Positions 25,639 to 34,710 of a stretch of 64,000 nt of DNA are shown one piece after another (within the stretch, counting starts at the first letter, position 1; each line of letters opens with the position of its first letter). Below the pieces are notes generated by a model, which did no database searches, was not told the origin of the DNA, and was given only the letters and a program-made list of their open reading frames with translations. Source of the DNA: Lentzea xinjiangensis (GTDB lineage Bacteria > Actinomycetota > Actinomycetes > Mycobacteriales > Pseudonocardiaceae). The DNA is taken from positions 480,410 to 544,409 of the forward strand of contig NZ_FOFR01000001.1 of assembly GCF_900110955.1 (NCBI RefSeq), written 5' to 3'. The position numbers and the translations under genes are program-made.

Positions 25639-26301
25639 TCAGACGGTCTCGTCGTCGTAGCCGGGCATCCGGCCGGTGACGACGAAGACCGTGCGCTTGG
25701 CGACCGACACGGCGTGGTCGCCGTAGCGCTCGTAGAAGCGGCCGAGCAGCGTCACGTCGACGGCGCTCGCGACGCCGTGCTGCCACTCCTTGTCCATGAT
25801 CACCGTGAACAGGTGGCGGTGGATGTCGTCCATCGCGTCGTCCTCGTTCTCGAGGCTGCGCGCGCGGGCGACGTCCTTCTCGCGGATGATCTCGGCCGCC
25901 TCGGTGGCGAGCTTGACCGCGATCCGGCCCATGTCGGCGAAGTACGGCTGCACGTCCTCCGGCAGCGCCGATGCCGGGTGGCGGCGGCGGGCGGCCTTCG
26001 CGACGTGCAGGGCGAGGTCGCCCATGCGCTCCACGCTCTCGGCGGCGTGGATCACCGCGAGCACGGTGCGCAGGTCCGTCGCGACCGGTGCCTGCAGCGC
26101 GAGCAGCGCGTACGCCTGCTCCTCGATGCTGGAGCGGACGTCGTCGACCTTCTGGTCACCGCTGATGACCTGCTCCGCGAGGCCGAGGTCGGCCTGCAGC
26201 AGAGCAGAGGTCGCGTTCTGCATCGCCTCCGCGACCATGACGGTCATGTCGGCCAGTCGTTCGGCAAGCTCTTCTAGCTGGTCGTGGTAGGCCTCGCGCA
26301 T
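25639..26301 (-). CDS. phoU: Phosphate signalling regulator PhoU
   Basis: A 220-residue all-helical protein of two three-helix bundles with the PhoU metal-binding signatures: ESVERMGDLALHVAKAARR in the first repeat and RFYERYGDHAVSVAKR in the second. It represses phosphate-starvation signalling and controls Pst uptake. ATG 26301 (MREAYHDQLEEL) is the family start; the longer frame is rejected. It is encoded opposite to pst, as in mycobacteria (phoY2, Rv0821c). Confidence 0.95.
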   Translation of the reverse strand: MREAYHDQLEELAERLADMTVMVAEAMQNATSALLQADLGLAEQVISGDQKVDDVRSSIEEQAYALLALQAPVATDLRTVLAVIHAAESVERMGDLALHVAKAARRRHPASALPEDVQPYFADMGRIAVKLATEAAEIIREKDVARARSLENEDDAMDDIHRHLFTVIMDKEWQHGVASAVDVTLLGRFYERYGDHAVSVAKRTVFVVTGRMPGYDDETV

Positions 26302-26373
26302 GGCGCTCAGCCTACGTCCCGACCATCGCGGCAGCGACATGCCAGGATGAACCCGAGGTGAACCCGAGGCGAA

Positions 26374-29300
26374 TCACTTCGCGCAGGGGTCCTGTGCGGC
26401 GTTCACAATGGACAGATCGCTGGTGCCTTGTCCCTGCTTCTGGGCCTGTCCCTGGTTCGTGCCGCCCTGCGGCGCCACGACCCTGTCGTCGAAGTTCGCG
26501 CCGAGCGTGAGCAGGATCGCGCCGCCCATCTCGGGCGCCTCGACCAGTTCCGCGCTGGGAACGGCGGCCTTGAGCGTCGCCGCCTTGTTCTCGTTGCCCT
26601 TCGCGTACCTGATCGTGGTCTTGGACGCGTTCTCCGGTGAGTTGCCGCGCCGCGCGACCTGGAACCCCTTCTGCTGCAACGCGTTCGCCGTCCGGTCGGC
26701 CGCGCCGCCGTTCGTCGGGTCGCCGTTCAGCACCTGGATGGTGACTTCCTTGGGGTCGATCACCGTGCCGGGCTGTTGCTGCACCGGAGCGTTGGGCTGC
26801 TCGCCCGGCTTCGTCTCGGCGACCTTCTCCTGCGGCAACGGCGTGCCGTCGATGACCGTCTGGAAGAGCTTCTTGACCTCTTCGTCCTGCAGGCGCTCGA
26901 TGTTGTCGTCGTTCGACTTCGTCGGGCCCTCGTCGGTCCAGTGCGGCATCGTCACGAACGAGACGCGGCCCGCCTCGAGGCTCTGCATCGAGTTCGCGAG
27001 CTCCAGCAGCGAGGCGACGTCGATGTTGTCGCCGACGGTGGAGCTCGTGAGCGCGTTGATGAAGTTGTTGAGCTTGGTCGGGCTCAGCAACACCTCGTTC
27101 GACAGCGACTGGCGCAGCATCGCCGACAGGAACTGCTGCTGGCGCTTGATGCGGTCGAAGTCCGTGCCGCTGTCGCCCGCGACCTTGCGGGCCCGCACGA
27201 ACTGCAGCGCCTGGTCACCCTTGAGCAGGATCTTGCCCGGCTTGTCGATGACGACACCGAGCTCGTCGTCGATGATCGCCTTGGGCGTGCAGATCTCCAC
27301 GCCGCCGATCGCCGTCGACATCTCGCGGAAGCCGTTGAAGTCGATGCTGACGAAGTGGTTGATCTTCAGGCCGGACAGCTGGGTCATCATGTTGGCGACG
27401 CACTCGGGTCCGCCGTCGTTGTAGATGGAGTTGGCCATCACGGCCTTCTCCGGCGCCAGCGGGCCGGCGTACTGCCCGGTGTCGGGGTTCCAGCTCCGGC
27501 ACGCGGGCCGGTCGACGCGCACGTCACGGGGCAACGACACGACGACGATGCGCTTCCGGTCGGCCGGGATGTGCGCGAGCATGATCACGTCCGACCGCGC
27601 GCCACCCTCCTGCGCCTGGGTGCCGACGTTGTCGCCCGCTTTCGCGCCCGCCCTGGTGTCCGAGCCGACCAGCAGGAAGTTCTCGTCACCGAGCTGCTTC
27701 TCGGCCTGCTGCACGGCCTGGGAGTTGCCGCCGAGGGCGTCGATCCGCTGGAACTTGGAGTCGGCCCACTGCATCGCCGACCAGGCGATGCCGGTCGAGG
27801 CGAACACCGCGGCCGCGGCGGCGATCGCCGAGACCTTGGCGCCGCGCATCAACCTGCGCTGCTGGGGCGTGCGACCGGTGGTCCTGGGCGGGGCGTCGTC
27901 GTCACCGTCCGGCGAGACCGGGGCGGCGAACTGCGTCGCCTCCTCGTTCGCCTCCTCGTCCTCGTCCTTGACCCACGGCATGAGCTTGGCGCGCCGCTCC
28001 TTGCGCTGGCGCTCCTGCTCGAGCAGTTCGTCGTGCACCGCGGAGAACCGCGCGAGGGTGTGGTCGACCTCGCGGCGCTTCTTCACGTCGTCGCCGATGG
28101 CCTCCATCTCGGTGGTGAGGCACGACGGGTCCATGTCTTCGCGCTTCTCGACCTTGGCCACGCCCGCCGCGGGGGCGACCTTGGCCACGCCCGCCGCGGG
28201 GGCGACCTTGGCCACGCCCGCCGCGGGGGCGATCTGAGTGGCTTCGGGGCCCGGCGCGTCGGCCTTGGGCTCCTCGGCCGGGGCGTCGGGCGCCGCACCG
28301 AGCCGGTTGGCGATGGCGGGTCCACCGGCGCCGGGCACCGGGCGGGGACCGCTCGACTCCGCCCGCGGGGGCATGGGCCGGGGTCCGCTCGACTCGGCCC
28401 GCGGCGGCATCGGGTGCCTGCCGCTCACGTCCCCGTTCGGGGGCATGGGACGTCGGCCCGCGGGCTCCGGTCCCTCGCCGGGGGCGGGTGGCCGGGCGAT
28501 CGTGTTCGACGACGGCGCGTCACCCGGCAGCAGCCTGCGGGGCGCACCCGCGTCCGGCGGTCCCGCCGGAGCGGGGGGACGCGGGAGGCCGGTGGCCGAG
28601 GGGGCGTCGCCGGGCGCGAGCCTGCGCGGCGGTGCGCCGTTGACGTCGGGCGCGGGCCGGCGGGGTGCGCCGCCTGCTTCCGGCGCGGGACGCCGGGGGA
28701 TGCCGTTCGCGGAAGGCGCGTCGCCGGGAGGCATCCGGCGCGGGTCGCCGGGGGCCGGCGGGCGCGGGATGCCGTTGGACGAGGGCACGTCGCCGGGGAT
28801 CGGCGGGCGCGGGATGCCGTTGGACGAGGGCACGTCGCCGGGCGCCGGGCGGCGAGGGACGCCACCGGGGCCCATCTCGCCGGGCGCGGGACGTCGCCTC
28901 GGGTCGGCTTCGGGACGCCGGACGGCGCCGTTCGGATCGCCGGGCGCCGGACGGCGCTGCATCCCCGGCGCGTCCGGTCGCGGCCGCTGCCCCGGCTGCT
29001 CGCCGGGAGGCGGGTAGGCGCCGTTCTGCGGACGTGGCCGGTTGCCGGTCTGCTCGGCGGGGGCGTCGGGACGCCGTCGCCTGCCGGTCTGCTCGCCCGC
29101 GAAGTTCTGCGGGGCGGGGTCGGGCATCGGCGGCCGCGGGCGCGCGCCCGTCTGCTCACCGGGCCGGTGCGCCGCGGGTGGCTGCTGCCGCGGCGCCTGT
29201 GGCTGCGGCGGCTGCACCGGCGGCGGCGCGGGCGGGTCGGGCAGGGCGCGCCTGCCCGTGGCGGGTGGATCGGGCAGGGCACGCCTGCCTGTAGTGGAAG

Positions 29301-29487
29301 CGTCGGGCGAGCCAGGCGGGACGGGCCGGGGGATGTTCGTCCTGCTGTGCTGCTCGATGAGGTCCGAGACGCTCAGGCCCCCAGAGCCTTCCATCGAGCG
29401 ACGTCTGCGGCCGGTCGGCTGGTCGTCGTGCTGGGGGTCCTGATCACCACGGGAAGAGGGGCCGCCACGTCGGGGGTCGTCGGGCAC
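26374..29487 (-). CDS. LytR-CpsA-Psr family ligase with a giant proline-rich N-terminus
   Basis: LCP enzymes attach secondary polymers (teichoic acid, arabinogalactan) to peptidoglycan. Here about 1037 residues comprise an intracellular disordered region of roughly 550 residues rich in Pro, Arg and Gly with repeats (GDVPSSNGIPRPP twice; APAAGVAKV three times), one membrane helix (about 550-573), the extracellular LCP domain with RSDVIMLAHI, SLPRDVRV and FDRIKRQQQFLSAM, and a C-terminal LytR_C domain (VTIQVLNGDPTNGGAADRTA). GTG 29487 has AAGGGAG 7 bases upstream and is preferred over 29514. Rv0822c is, from memory, the positional counterpart. Mature LCP proteins are usually 300-500 residues, so the tail is exceptional. 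Confidence 0.88.
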   Translation of the reverse strand: MPDDPRRGGPSSRGDQDPQHDDQPTGRRRRSMEGSGGLSVSDLIEQHSRTNIPRPVPPGSPDASTTGRRALPDPPATGRRALPDPPAPPPVQPPQPQAPRQQPPAAHRPGEQTGARPRPPMPDPAPQNFAGEQTGRRRRPDAPAEQTGNRPRPQNGAYPPPGEQPGQRPRPDAPGMQRRPAPGDPNGAVRRPEADPRRRPAPGEMGPGGVPRRPAPGDVPSSNGIPRPPIPGDVPSSNGIPRPPAPGDPRRMPPGDAPSANGIPRRPAPEAGGAPRRPAPDVNGAPPRRLAPGDAPSATGLPRPPAPAGPPDAGAPRRLLPGDAPSSNTIARPPAPGEGPEPAGRRPMPPNGDVSGRHPMPPRAESSGPRPMPPRAESSGPRPVPGAGGPAIANRLGAAPDAPAEEPKADAPGPEATQIAPAAGVAKVAPAAGVAKVAPAAGVAKVEKREDMDPSCLTTEMEAIGDDVKKRREVDHTLARFSAVHDELLEQERQRKERRAKLMPWVKDEDEEANEEATQFAAPVSPDGDDDAPPRTTGRTPQQRRLMRGAKVSAIAAAAAVFASTGIAWSAMQWADSKFQRIDALGGNSQAVQQAEKQLGDENFLLVGSDTRAGAKAGDNVGTQAQEGGARSDVIMLAHIPADRKRIVVVSLPRDVRVDRPACRSWNPDTGQYAGPLAPEKAVMANSIYNDGGPECVANMMTQLSGLKINHFVSIDFNGFREMSTAIGGVEICTPKAIIDDELGVVIDKPGKILLKGDQALQFVRARKVAGDSGTDFDRIKRQQQFLSAMLRQSLSNEVLLSPTKLNNFINALTSSTVGDNIDVASLLELANSMQSLEAGRVSFVTMPHWTDEGPTKSNDDNIERLQDEEVKKLFQTVIDGTPLPQEKVAETKPGEQPNAPVQQQPGTVIDPKEVTIQVLNGDPTNGGAADRTANALQQKGFQVARRGNSPENASKTTIRYAKGNENKAATLKAAVPSAELVEAPEMGGAILLTLGANFDDRVVAPQGGTNQGQAQKQGQGTSDLSIVNAAQDPCAK
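28151..28231 (-). repeat. Three 27-bp tandem repeats inside the LCP gene
   Basis: A 27-bp unit is repeated three times with identical or near-identical sequence and encodes APAAGVAKV three times. Such in-frame tandem DNA repeats are prone to slippage, so the copy number may vary between strains. Confidence 0.8.
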
Positions 29488-29694
29488 CCAATCTCCCTTC
29501 TGGGTCAGAAGCAAAGCGGTTCGTCATTACGAGTTGACGACGACCGGGATACAACGGTTGCATCACCGGCGTGTCAGTTGCGCCCGCGATACTACGGATG
29601 TAGCCGACTTCTGACGACCACTCCCGGTGATACGTCTGGGATGAGTACGCGAATTCGTGCAGTCCGCCTACCCTGAACGGGTGAGCCAGCTCAC

Positions 29695-30543
29695 TCAGTA
29701 GTAACCGGCGGCCCGGGGTTCGGCGATGGCTCGCCGGCCGGAGGCCGCGCCGGCGAGGCGGACGCGACCGTCCGCGCGGTACGCCACCGCGTTGCGCCCT
29801 GACTGCTTGGCCGTGTACAGGAGGCTGTCGGCGCGCAGTAGCTGCTGCTCGGCGCCGACCGCCGGGCGCTCCGGCGCCTCGTCCGCGGGCGGCTCGTACG
29901 CGAGGCCCGCGCTGACCGTCACGCGCAGCCCCGGCGCGATCTCCTGCCAAGGGTGACGCTCGACACGTTCCCGCGCCGCCTCGGCGATCTCCACGGCTGT
30001 CGCCGAGTCGACCCTGGGCAGCACGAGCACGAACTCCTCGCCGCCGTAGCGGGCGCAGAAGGCGTGCTCGGGGAGGTCCTGCTGGAGCAACTCCACCACG
30101 CGTTGCAGCACCCGGTCGCCGAGCAGGTGCCCGAAGCTGTCGTTGACCTGCTTGAACCAGTCGAGGTCGATCAGCGCGATGGCGAGTCCGTGCCGGCACG
30201 CGCCGTGCTCGGTCAGCAGGTCCATCAGCCGCTGGTCGAGGTAGCGGCGGTTGTAGGAGTCGGTGAGGCTGTCGCGCAGGCTCTGCTCGCGCGCCTCGGC
30301 GTGCTCCCGGCGCAGCCGGTCGACCTCGCGGCGCAGTTGCTCGGGAACGTGCGGCTCCTCCTCCTGACCGGCCTGGACCAGGTCGAGGGCGAAGCGGAGG
30401 TGCTGGTAGGCCTGGCACCACTGGCCGCGGGAGGCGAGCAGCGCCGCGATGGACTCGTGCAGGCCGGCCAGCCCAGGACCCTGCCGGTCGACGCCGGCGT
30501 CGGACTGGCGGGTCTGTGCGATCTCTGGTCGCAGCGCGGTCAT
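29695..30543 (-). CDS. Diguanylate cyclase (GGDEF domain)
   Basis: A 282-residue cytosolic protein: an N-terminal helical region (TPR-like, about residues 25-60), a coiled coil (residues 62-90) and a C-terminal GGDEF domain. The active-site loop is GGEEF at residues 167-171, and the Mg/GTP segment ALIDLDWFKQVNDSFGHLLGD is intact, so it should make c-di-GMP. The RxxD product-inhibition site expected five residues before GGEEF is absent. ATG 30543 has AAGGAG at 9-base spacing; the GTG at 30552 is too close to it. Its product is the ligand that RsiG (4910-5518) would need. Confidence 0.9.
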   Translation of the reverse strand: MTALRPEIAQTRQSDAGVDRQGPGLAGLHESIAALLASRGQWCQAYQHLRFALDLVQAGQEEEPHVPEQLRREVDRLRREHAEAREQSLRDSLTDSYNRRYLDQRLMDLLTEHGACRHGLAIALIDLDWFKQVNDSFGHLLGDRVLQRVVELLQQDLPEHAFCARYGGEEFVLVLPRVDSATAVEIAEAARERVERHPWQEIAPGLRVTVSAGLAYEPPADEAPERPAVGAEQQLLRADSLLYTAKQSGRNAVAYRADGRVRLAGAASGRRAIAEPRAAGYY

Positions 30544-30684
30544 CGCGGTCACCTCCTTACTTGGCAGGTGTCGTCCCCGCGGAGGCGGCGCTTGAGCTGA
30601 AAGGACACGAGCGGGTGGGATTTCCCCCGTCCGGTTGACCGTGAGCTGCTCCGATCCAGTGAGCTTGGAAGATCGACAACCCGC

Positions 30685-31137
30685 TCAGCCACCGAGGCAG
30701 GGCGCGAACCCGTACACCTGGTCGTCCAACAGCACGACGTGCAGCGATCCGATCTGGCTGCCGACCACCGCGGTCTCCTTGCGCAAGGTGATCGTGACCG
30801 CCACGACGTACACGTCCCCACGAGGATGGGTCTTTTCACCAGGGGGTGCCCAGTCGGCGTCCGTGCGAAGCGTCGACCACGTCGGCTCGACCTTGATCGT
30901 CGCTCCGCGCAGGTCGCACGTCTTCTGCCGGAAGTCCGGGTGCTGCGTGTCCTTCAGCATCTTCTGCTGCTGGGACACGCCCTCGTCCGCGGCCTTGTTG
31001 AGGCGCTCGTAGAACGCCTTGAACTTCGCCTTGTCACCGTCGCTCAGCCGGACCGGCCGTGCCGTGCCCGCGACCGGACCGCCGCAGCCCGCGAGCAGCG
31101 CGAGCGAGGCGAGGAGGACCGCGACGCGCTCAGTCAC
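30685..31137 (-). CDS. Putative small lipoprotein
   Basis: About 150 residues. A signal sequence VAVLLASLALLAGC ends in a lipobox LAGC, so the mature protein would be membrane-anchored outside. The mature part has two further cysteines (TCDLRG and a C-terminal PCLGG) that may pair. No family was recognised. A GTG at 31137 (or 31140) is used because the homologous-looking signal begins there. It lies between the diguanylate cyclase and dusB on the same strand. Confidence 0.65.
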   Translation of the reverse strand: MTERVAVLLASLALLAGCGGPVAGTARPVRLSDGDKAKFKAFYERLNKAADEGVSQQQKMLKDTQHPDFRQKTCDLRGATIKVEPTWSTLRTDADWAPPGEKTHPRGDVYVVAVTITLRKETAVVGSQIGSLHVVLLDDQVYGFAPCLGG

Positions 31138-31255
31138 CACGTCTGTCCCGGCGGGAAGGGGAGCGCACAGGACCTCCAACGGTGTGCCGGACCGCAGCCC
31201 GGACATCGTAGACACACCGGACCGGGGCCGGTGGCCGAACGCGCAGGCCGGTGGC

Positions 31256-32398
31256 TCAGCCGCCCGAGTGCATGACGTCCGCGCCGGCCGGGACCGTCGC
31301 GTCCTCGGGGTCGTCGAGCCAGCCCTCCGGCAGCACGACCTTCGCGGCGGACCCCTGCCTGCCCCTCGGCCCCTCGGCGTGCTCGGGGAACGCGACGGTG
31401 GGGTCGAGCTGCCCGATGAGGTCGTCCAGCTCCTGCAGGCTCGACACCATCGCGAACGCCCGGCGCGTGTCGCCGCCGACCGGGAAGCCGTGCCAGTACC
31501 AGGCCATGTGCTTGCGCAGGTCGCGCAGGCCCTTGTCCTCGCCGTAGTGCGCCGCGAGGAGCTGGGCGTGCCTGCGCAGGACGCTCGCCACCTCGCCCAG
31601 GTTCGGGCCCTCGGGGACCGGTTCGCCCCGGAACGCCGCCTGCAGGTCGCGGAACAGCCACGGCCTGCCGAGGCAGCCGCGCCCGACGACCACGCCGTCG
31701 CAGCCGGTCCCGGCCACCATGTCGAGCGCGTCCTGGGCGCTGAAGATGTCGCCGTTGCCCAGCACCGGGATGCTCGTCACGGCCTCCTTCAGCCGGGCGA
31801 TGGCCGTCCAGTCGGCCTTGCCGGAGTACCGCTGGGACGCCGTGCGCGCGTGCAACGCCACGGCCTGCGCACCCTCGTCCTGCGCGATGCGGCCCGCGTC
31901 GAGGTACGTCAGGTGGTCGTCGTCGATGCCGATGCGGAACTTCACGGTGACCGGCATGTCGCCCGCGTTGCGCACCGCGGCCCGCACGATCTGCCGGAAC
32001 AGCTCCCGCTTGTACGGCAGCGCCGCCCCGCCGCCCTTGCGCGTCACCTTGGGCACCGGGCAGCCGAAGTTCATGTCCATGTGGTCGGCGAGGTTCTCGT
32101 CCACGATCATCTTCGTGGCCTCGCCGACGTTGCGCGGGTCGACGCCGTAGAGCTGCATCGACCGCGGGTGCTCGTCCTCGTCGAACGTGATCATGTGCAT
32201 GGTCATCGCGTCCCGTTCGACCAGGGCGCGCGCGGTGATCATCTCGCAGACGTAGAGCCCGGCCCCGTACGTGCGGCAGAGCTGCCGGAACGCCACGTTG
32301 GTGATGCCGGCCATCGGCGCGAGCACGACGGGCGGATCGACCTCGTAGGGGCCGATCTTGAGTGCTGGCGTCGACAGGGGGGTGCTCACGTCACCCAT
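31256..32398 (-). CDS. dusB: tRNA-dihydrouridine synthase DusB
   Basis: FMN- and NADPH-dependent enzyme that reduces specific uridines in the tRNA D-loop. The 380-residue protein has the Dus barrel start VVLAPMAGITNVAFRQLC, the catalytic cysteine in MDMNFGCPVPKVTRKGGG, VKFRIGIDDDH, LHARTASQRYSG and the FMN phosphate motif GDIFSAQDA / VVVGRGCLGRPWLF. ATG 32398 begins MGDVSTPLST. M. tuberculosis Rv0823c occupies the corresponding position. Confidence 0.95.
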   Translation of the reverse strand: MGDVSTPLSTPALKIGPYEVDPPVVLAPMAGITNVAFRQLCRTYGAGLYVCEMITARALVERDAMTMHMITFDEDEHPRSMQLYGVDPRNVGEATKMIVDENLADHMDMNFGCPVPKVTRKGGGAALPYKRELFRQIVRAAVRNAGDMPVTVKFRIGIDDDHLTYLDAGRIAQDEGAQAVALHARTASQRYSGKADWTAIARLKEAVTSIPVLGNGDIFSAQDALDMVAGTGCDGVVVGRGCLGRPWLFRDLQAAFRGEPVPEGPNLGEVASVLRRHAQLLAAHYGEDKGLRDLRKHMAWYWHGFPVGGDTRRAFAMVSSLQELDDLIGQLDPTVAFPEHAEGPRGRQGSAAKVVLPEGWLDDPEDATVPAGADVMHSGG

Positions 32399-32715
32399 TG
32401 TTGCCGTTGGTGGAGGCCACCTCCAACTGAGGCGTGACCAGCCACGCCGGTTCCAGCACCAGGACGTGACCGGACATCGGGCCAGAACGCGACTAGCCAG
32501 TTCCGCGCGGCCGTTCACTCCCGTCCTTCGAAGCGATCGTCCAACCTCGCCCGCGGTGGAGGTCAAGCCGCCGGACGCACGGCGACGGCGCCGCCCACCC
32601 GCTCGCCGTCACCAGCGGCTCCGCGACCGCGGCGGACTCCGCCGACCGCCAACACCCCGGTGCCCCGATCGGGTGTCGGGGGCTTCTGCCAACATGCCCT
32701 TGGAGGTGGCCTGGC
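32399..32715. other. Intergenic gap with no recognised feature
   Basis: About 317 bp between the divergent dusB and DUF4241 genes. It must contain their promoters, but I see no convincing hexamers, strong hairpin or small ORF with a ribosome binding site. Confidence 0.5.
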
Positions 32716-33384
32716 GTGAGGGCGGTTGAACTGAGCAGAACCGGGTTCGAGCGATTCTTCGTCGACGGACCGGTCGGCAAGCCGACCGGCGGTGGCGAAC
32801 AGCAGGTCGTCACGGTGCAACAGGTCGGTGAGCTGGCGCTGCCGACGGGCCGGCTCGTCGCCGCCGACCCGTTCGTGCTGTGGCCGGAGGACGCCGAGGC
32901 GTTCACCACCGAGGTCCCGCCCGGCAGGTACCCGGTGTCGGTCTCCCTGGTCTCGTGGGTGGACAGCGACGGGTTCCCCGACCTGCGGCAGGGCTACCGC
33001 GTCGCCGCCGCGAAGCTGACGGTGCGGGACGAGACCGCGTACTCGTGGCAGCCGGCGGTCCTGCCGGGTGAGCTCGTGCCGATGTCCGAGCCCTTCGGCT
33101 ACGAGGTGAAGTCGAGCACCGGCGCGTTCTTCGACCTCGCCGCCGCCGAGGCGCTGGACCGGCTGGCCGGTGACGACGAGGTGGGCAACTGCGACCTGAT
33201 CGACGCCCTCGGCGCGGTGGGCGGCGGCCGTGGCCCCGCCAACGTCACCGACCGGGTGTCCGGCCTGAACGTCGTGGCGTTCTCGACCGGGTGGGGCGAC
33301 GGCGTCTACCCGACGTGGATCGGCCGCAACACGGCGGGCGACCCGGTCGCGTTCGTCACGGACTTCTTCGTCATCAACCGCTAG
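32716..33384 (+). CDS. DUF4241 domain protein
   Basis: A 222-residue protein dominated by a DUF4241 domain; the signature LALPTGRLVAADPFVLW is near residue 45 and the strand-rich end is DPVAFVTDFFVIN. It is soluble with no signal peptide. The family is of unknown function and is often seen singly or in toxin-immunity-like contexts; nothing nearby supports such a role here. GTG 32716 is preceded by GGAGG. Confidence 0.75.
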   Translation: MRAVELSRTGFERFFVDGPVGKPTGGGEQQVVTVQQVGELALPTGRLVAADPFVLWPEDAEAFTTEVPPGRYPVSVSLVSWVDSDGFPDLRQGYRVAAAKLTVRDETAYSWQPAVLPGELVPMSEPFGYEVKSSTGAFFDLAAAEALDRLAGDDEVGNCDLIDALGAVGGGRGPANVTDRVSGLNVVAFSTGWGDGVYPTWIGRNTAGDPVAFVTDFFVINR

Positions 33385-33495
33385 AAGGCGTGGTCACCGC
33401 GGCCGCGATCGTGTTCCCGGACCTTGGTTAACGGCATCGGCTCAACTCCCGCCACGTGGCGTTTCACGCCTGGTCGCGCCGGGTACGCGTCGTCG

Positions 33496-33972
33496 ATGAG
33501 CGAAGCGGAGGAATCGGAGCACCACAGGCTCGCGCGCAACGTCAACGAGCTGATGCAGGAGCTGCGCGTGGCTCAGGCGAGCGTGCAGATCCTGTTCGGC
33601 TTCCTCCTGTCCATCGCCTTCACCGAGAAGTACGCCGCCACGAGCGCCTACATCCGGGTCACCCACCTCGTCACGGTGCTGTGCGCCGCGGTGGCCGTCG
33701 CGTTCCTCACCGCTCCCGCCGCCTGGCACCGGGTCCTCTTCCGCCAGGGCCGCCGGGAGGACGTCGTCAACTCGGGCAACAGCTTCGCCCTGATCGGCCT
33801 GGTGTTCCTCGCCCTCGCCATGACCGGCACCGTCTTCCTGCTGGCGGAGGTCATCCTCGGCGGCTGGTTGTCCATGCTGGTGGGCGGCCTGGCGTTCGCC
33901 ATCTTCGGCGGCCTCTGGTTCATCTGGCCCGCGGTCTCACCCCAACGTGCTGAGGACTGCGAGCGCGCCTAG
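33496..33972 (+). CDS. DUF6328 family membrane protein
   Basis: A 158-residue protein with a hydrophilic N-terminus (LARNVNELMQELRVAQASVQI) and four predicted transmembrane helices; this head plus the following ILFGFLLSIAFT is characteristic of the DUF6328 family. ATG 33496 is chosen as the natural N-terminus. Its last 36 bp overlap the convergent membrane protein gene. Function unknown. Confidence 0.75.
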   Translation: MSEAEESEHHRLARNVNELMQELRVAQASVQILFGFLLSIAFTEKYAATSAYIRVTHLVTVLCAAVAVAFLTAPAAWHRVLFRQGRREDVVNSGNSFALIGLVFLALAMTGTVFLLAEVILGGWLSMLVGGLAFAIFGGLWFIWPAVSPQRAEDCERA

Positions 33973-34632
33973 ACCCACCGCCACGGGCACCGCCGTCAGC
34001 ACGTTGCGCCTGGTTGGCCGTGGCTGTTGCAACAGGACGTGAACTCCCAACGGCACGCACGCGACGCACACCCCGACGGTCCCGATGATCGACACGACCT
34101 CCGTGCCCTTCAGAACCCCGAGCGGCAGCAGGCCCGCGGCCGCCAGCGCGACCGCCCGCACCGGCCCGAGCACCCCGCTCCGGTAGGCCCCGGCCGCCAG
34201 CACGAACCACCCGAACACGATGGTGAACGACAGGAAGCTGAACAGGTGCAACGCGCCGTACCCCGCGGCCACCAGCTCCGTCGCCCCGTTCACGCCCAGG
34301 TGCCCGGTGGCCGTGAACGCCGCGTGGTCCACCCCGGCGTGGAAGACCCGCCCGAACAACCCGACCGTCACGAGCACTCCGGCCCAGGCGGCCCACCGCG
34401 GCCGCTCCCGCCCGATCCGTTGCACCAGACAGGCCACCGCGGCCCACATGACGACGTTCCCGGCCAGGAACGCCGTGTACGCCGCCTTCATCAACTGAGG
34501 ATGCTCAGCCACCGCCCGCAGTTGATCCGGGAAGAAGAAGTTGAACGGCGACCGCAACAGCGTGCCCACCAACAACAACACGGGGCCGACCACCAACGCC
34601 GTGCCGCCGATCCACCCGTTCGGAAACCTCAT
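33937..34632 (-). CDS. Polytopic membrane protein of unknown function
   Basis: A 231-residue protein with about seven predicted helices, beginning WIGGTALVVGPVLLLVGTLL. No transporter or enzyme motif was recognised; a conserved-looking FHAGVDHAAF between helices 3 and 4 could coordinate a metal or haem but this is speculative. It converges on and overlaps DUF6328 by 36 bp. A duplicated 17-bp dyad sits 37 bp upstream of its start. Confidence 0.7.
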   Translation of the reverse strand: MRFPNGWIGGTALVVGPVLLLVGTLLRSPFNFFFPDQLRAVAEHPQLMKAAYTAFLAGNVVMWAAVACLVQRIGRERPRWAAWAGVLVTVGLFGRVFHAGVDHAAFTATGHLGVNGATELVAAGYGALHLFSFLSFTIVFGWFVLAAGAYRSGVLGPVRAVALAAAGLLPLGVLKGTEVVSIIGTVGVCVACVPLGVHVLLQQPRPTRRNVLTAVPVAVGLGALAVLSTLG

Positions 34633-34668
34633 GCCAGATCACGTTGTCACCGCCCGCGTCCCGCAGGA

Positions 34669-34710
34669 TCGGCCCACGGTCCGACCCCACATCTCGGCCC
34701 ACGGTCCGAC
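34669..34710. promoter_or_regulatory. Duplicated 17-bp dyad between divergent membrane-protein genes
   Basis: TCGGCCCACGGTCCGAC occurs at 34669-34685 and again at 34694-34710, in direct orientation with a 25-bp period. Each copy is itself partly palindromic (12 of 16 positions). It lies in the 346-bp gap 34633-34978 between the polytopic membrane protein and the DHA2 exporter. It fits a regulator binding to two sites; no adjacent regulator gene exists. The rest of the gap shows no other feature. Confidence 0.5.

Noticed and set aside
26776..29676. Plus-strand open frame of 966 codons opposite the LCP gene
   Set aside because: The protein is Arg/Gly-rich without motifs; the minus frame carries LCP and LytR_C domains and a good ribosome binding site.
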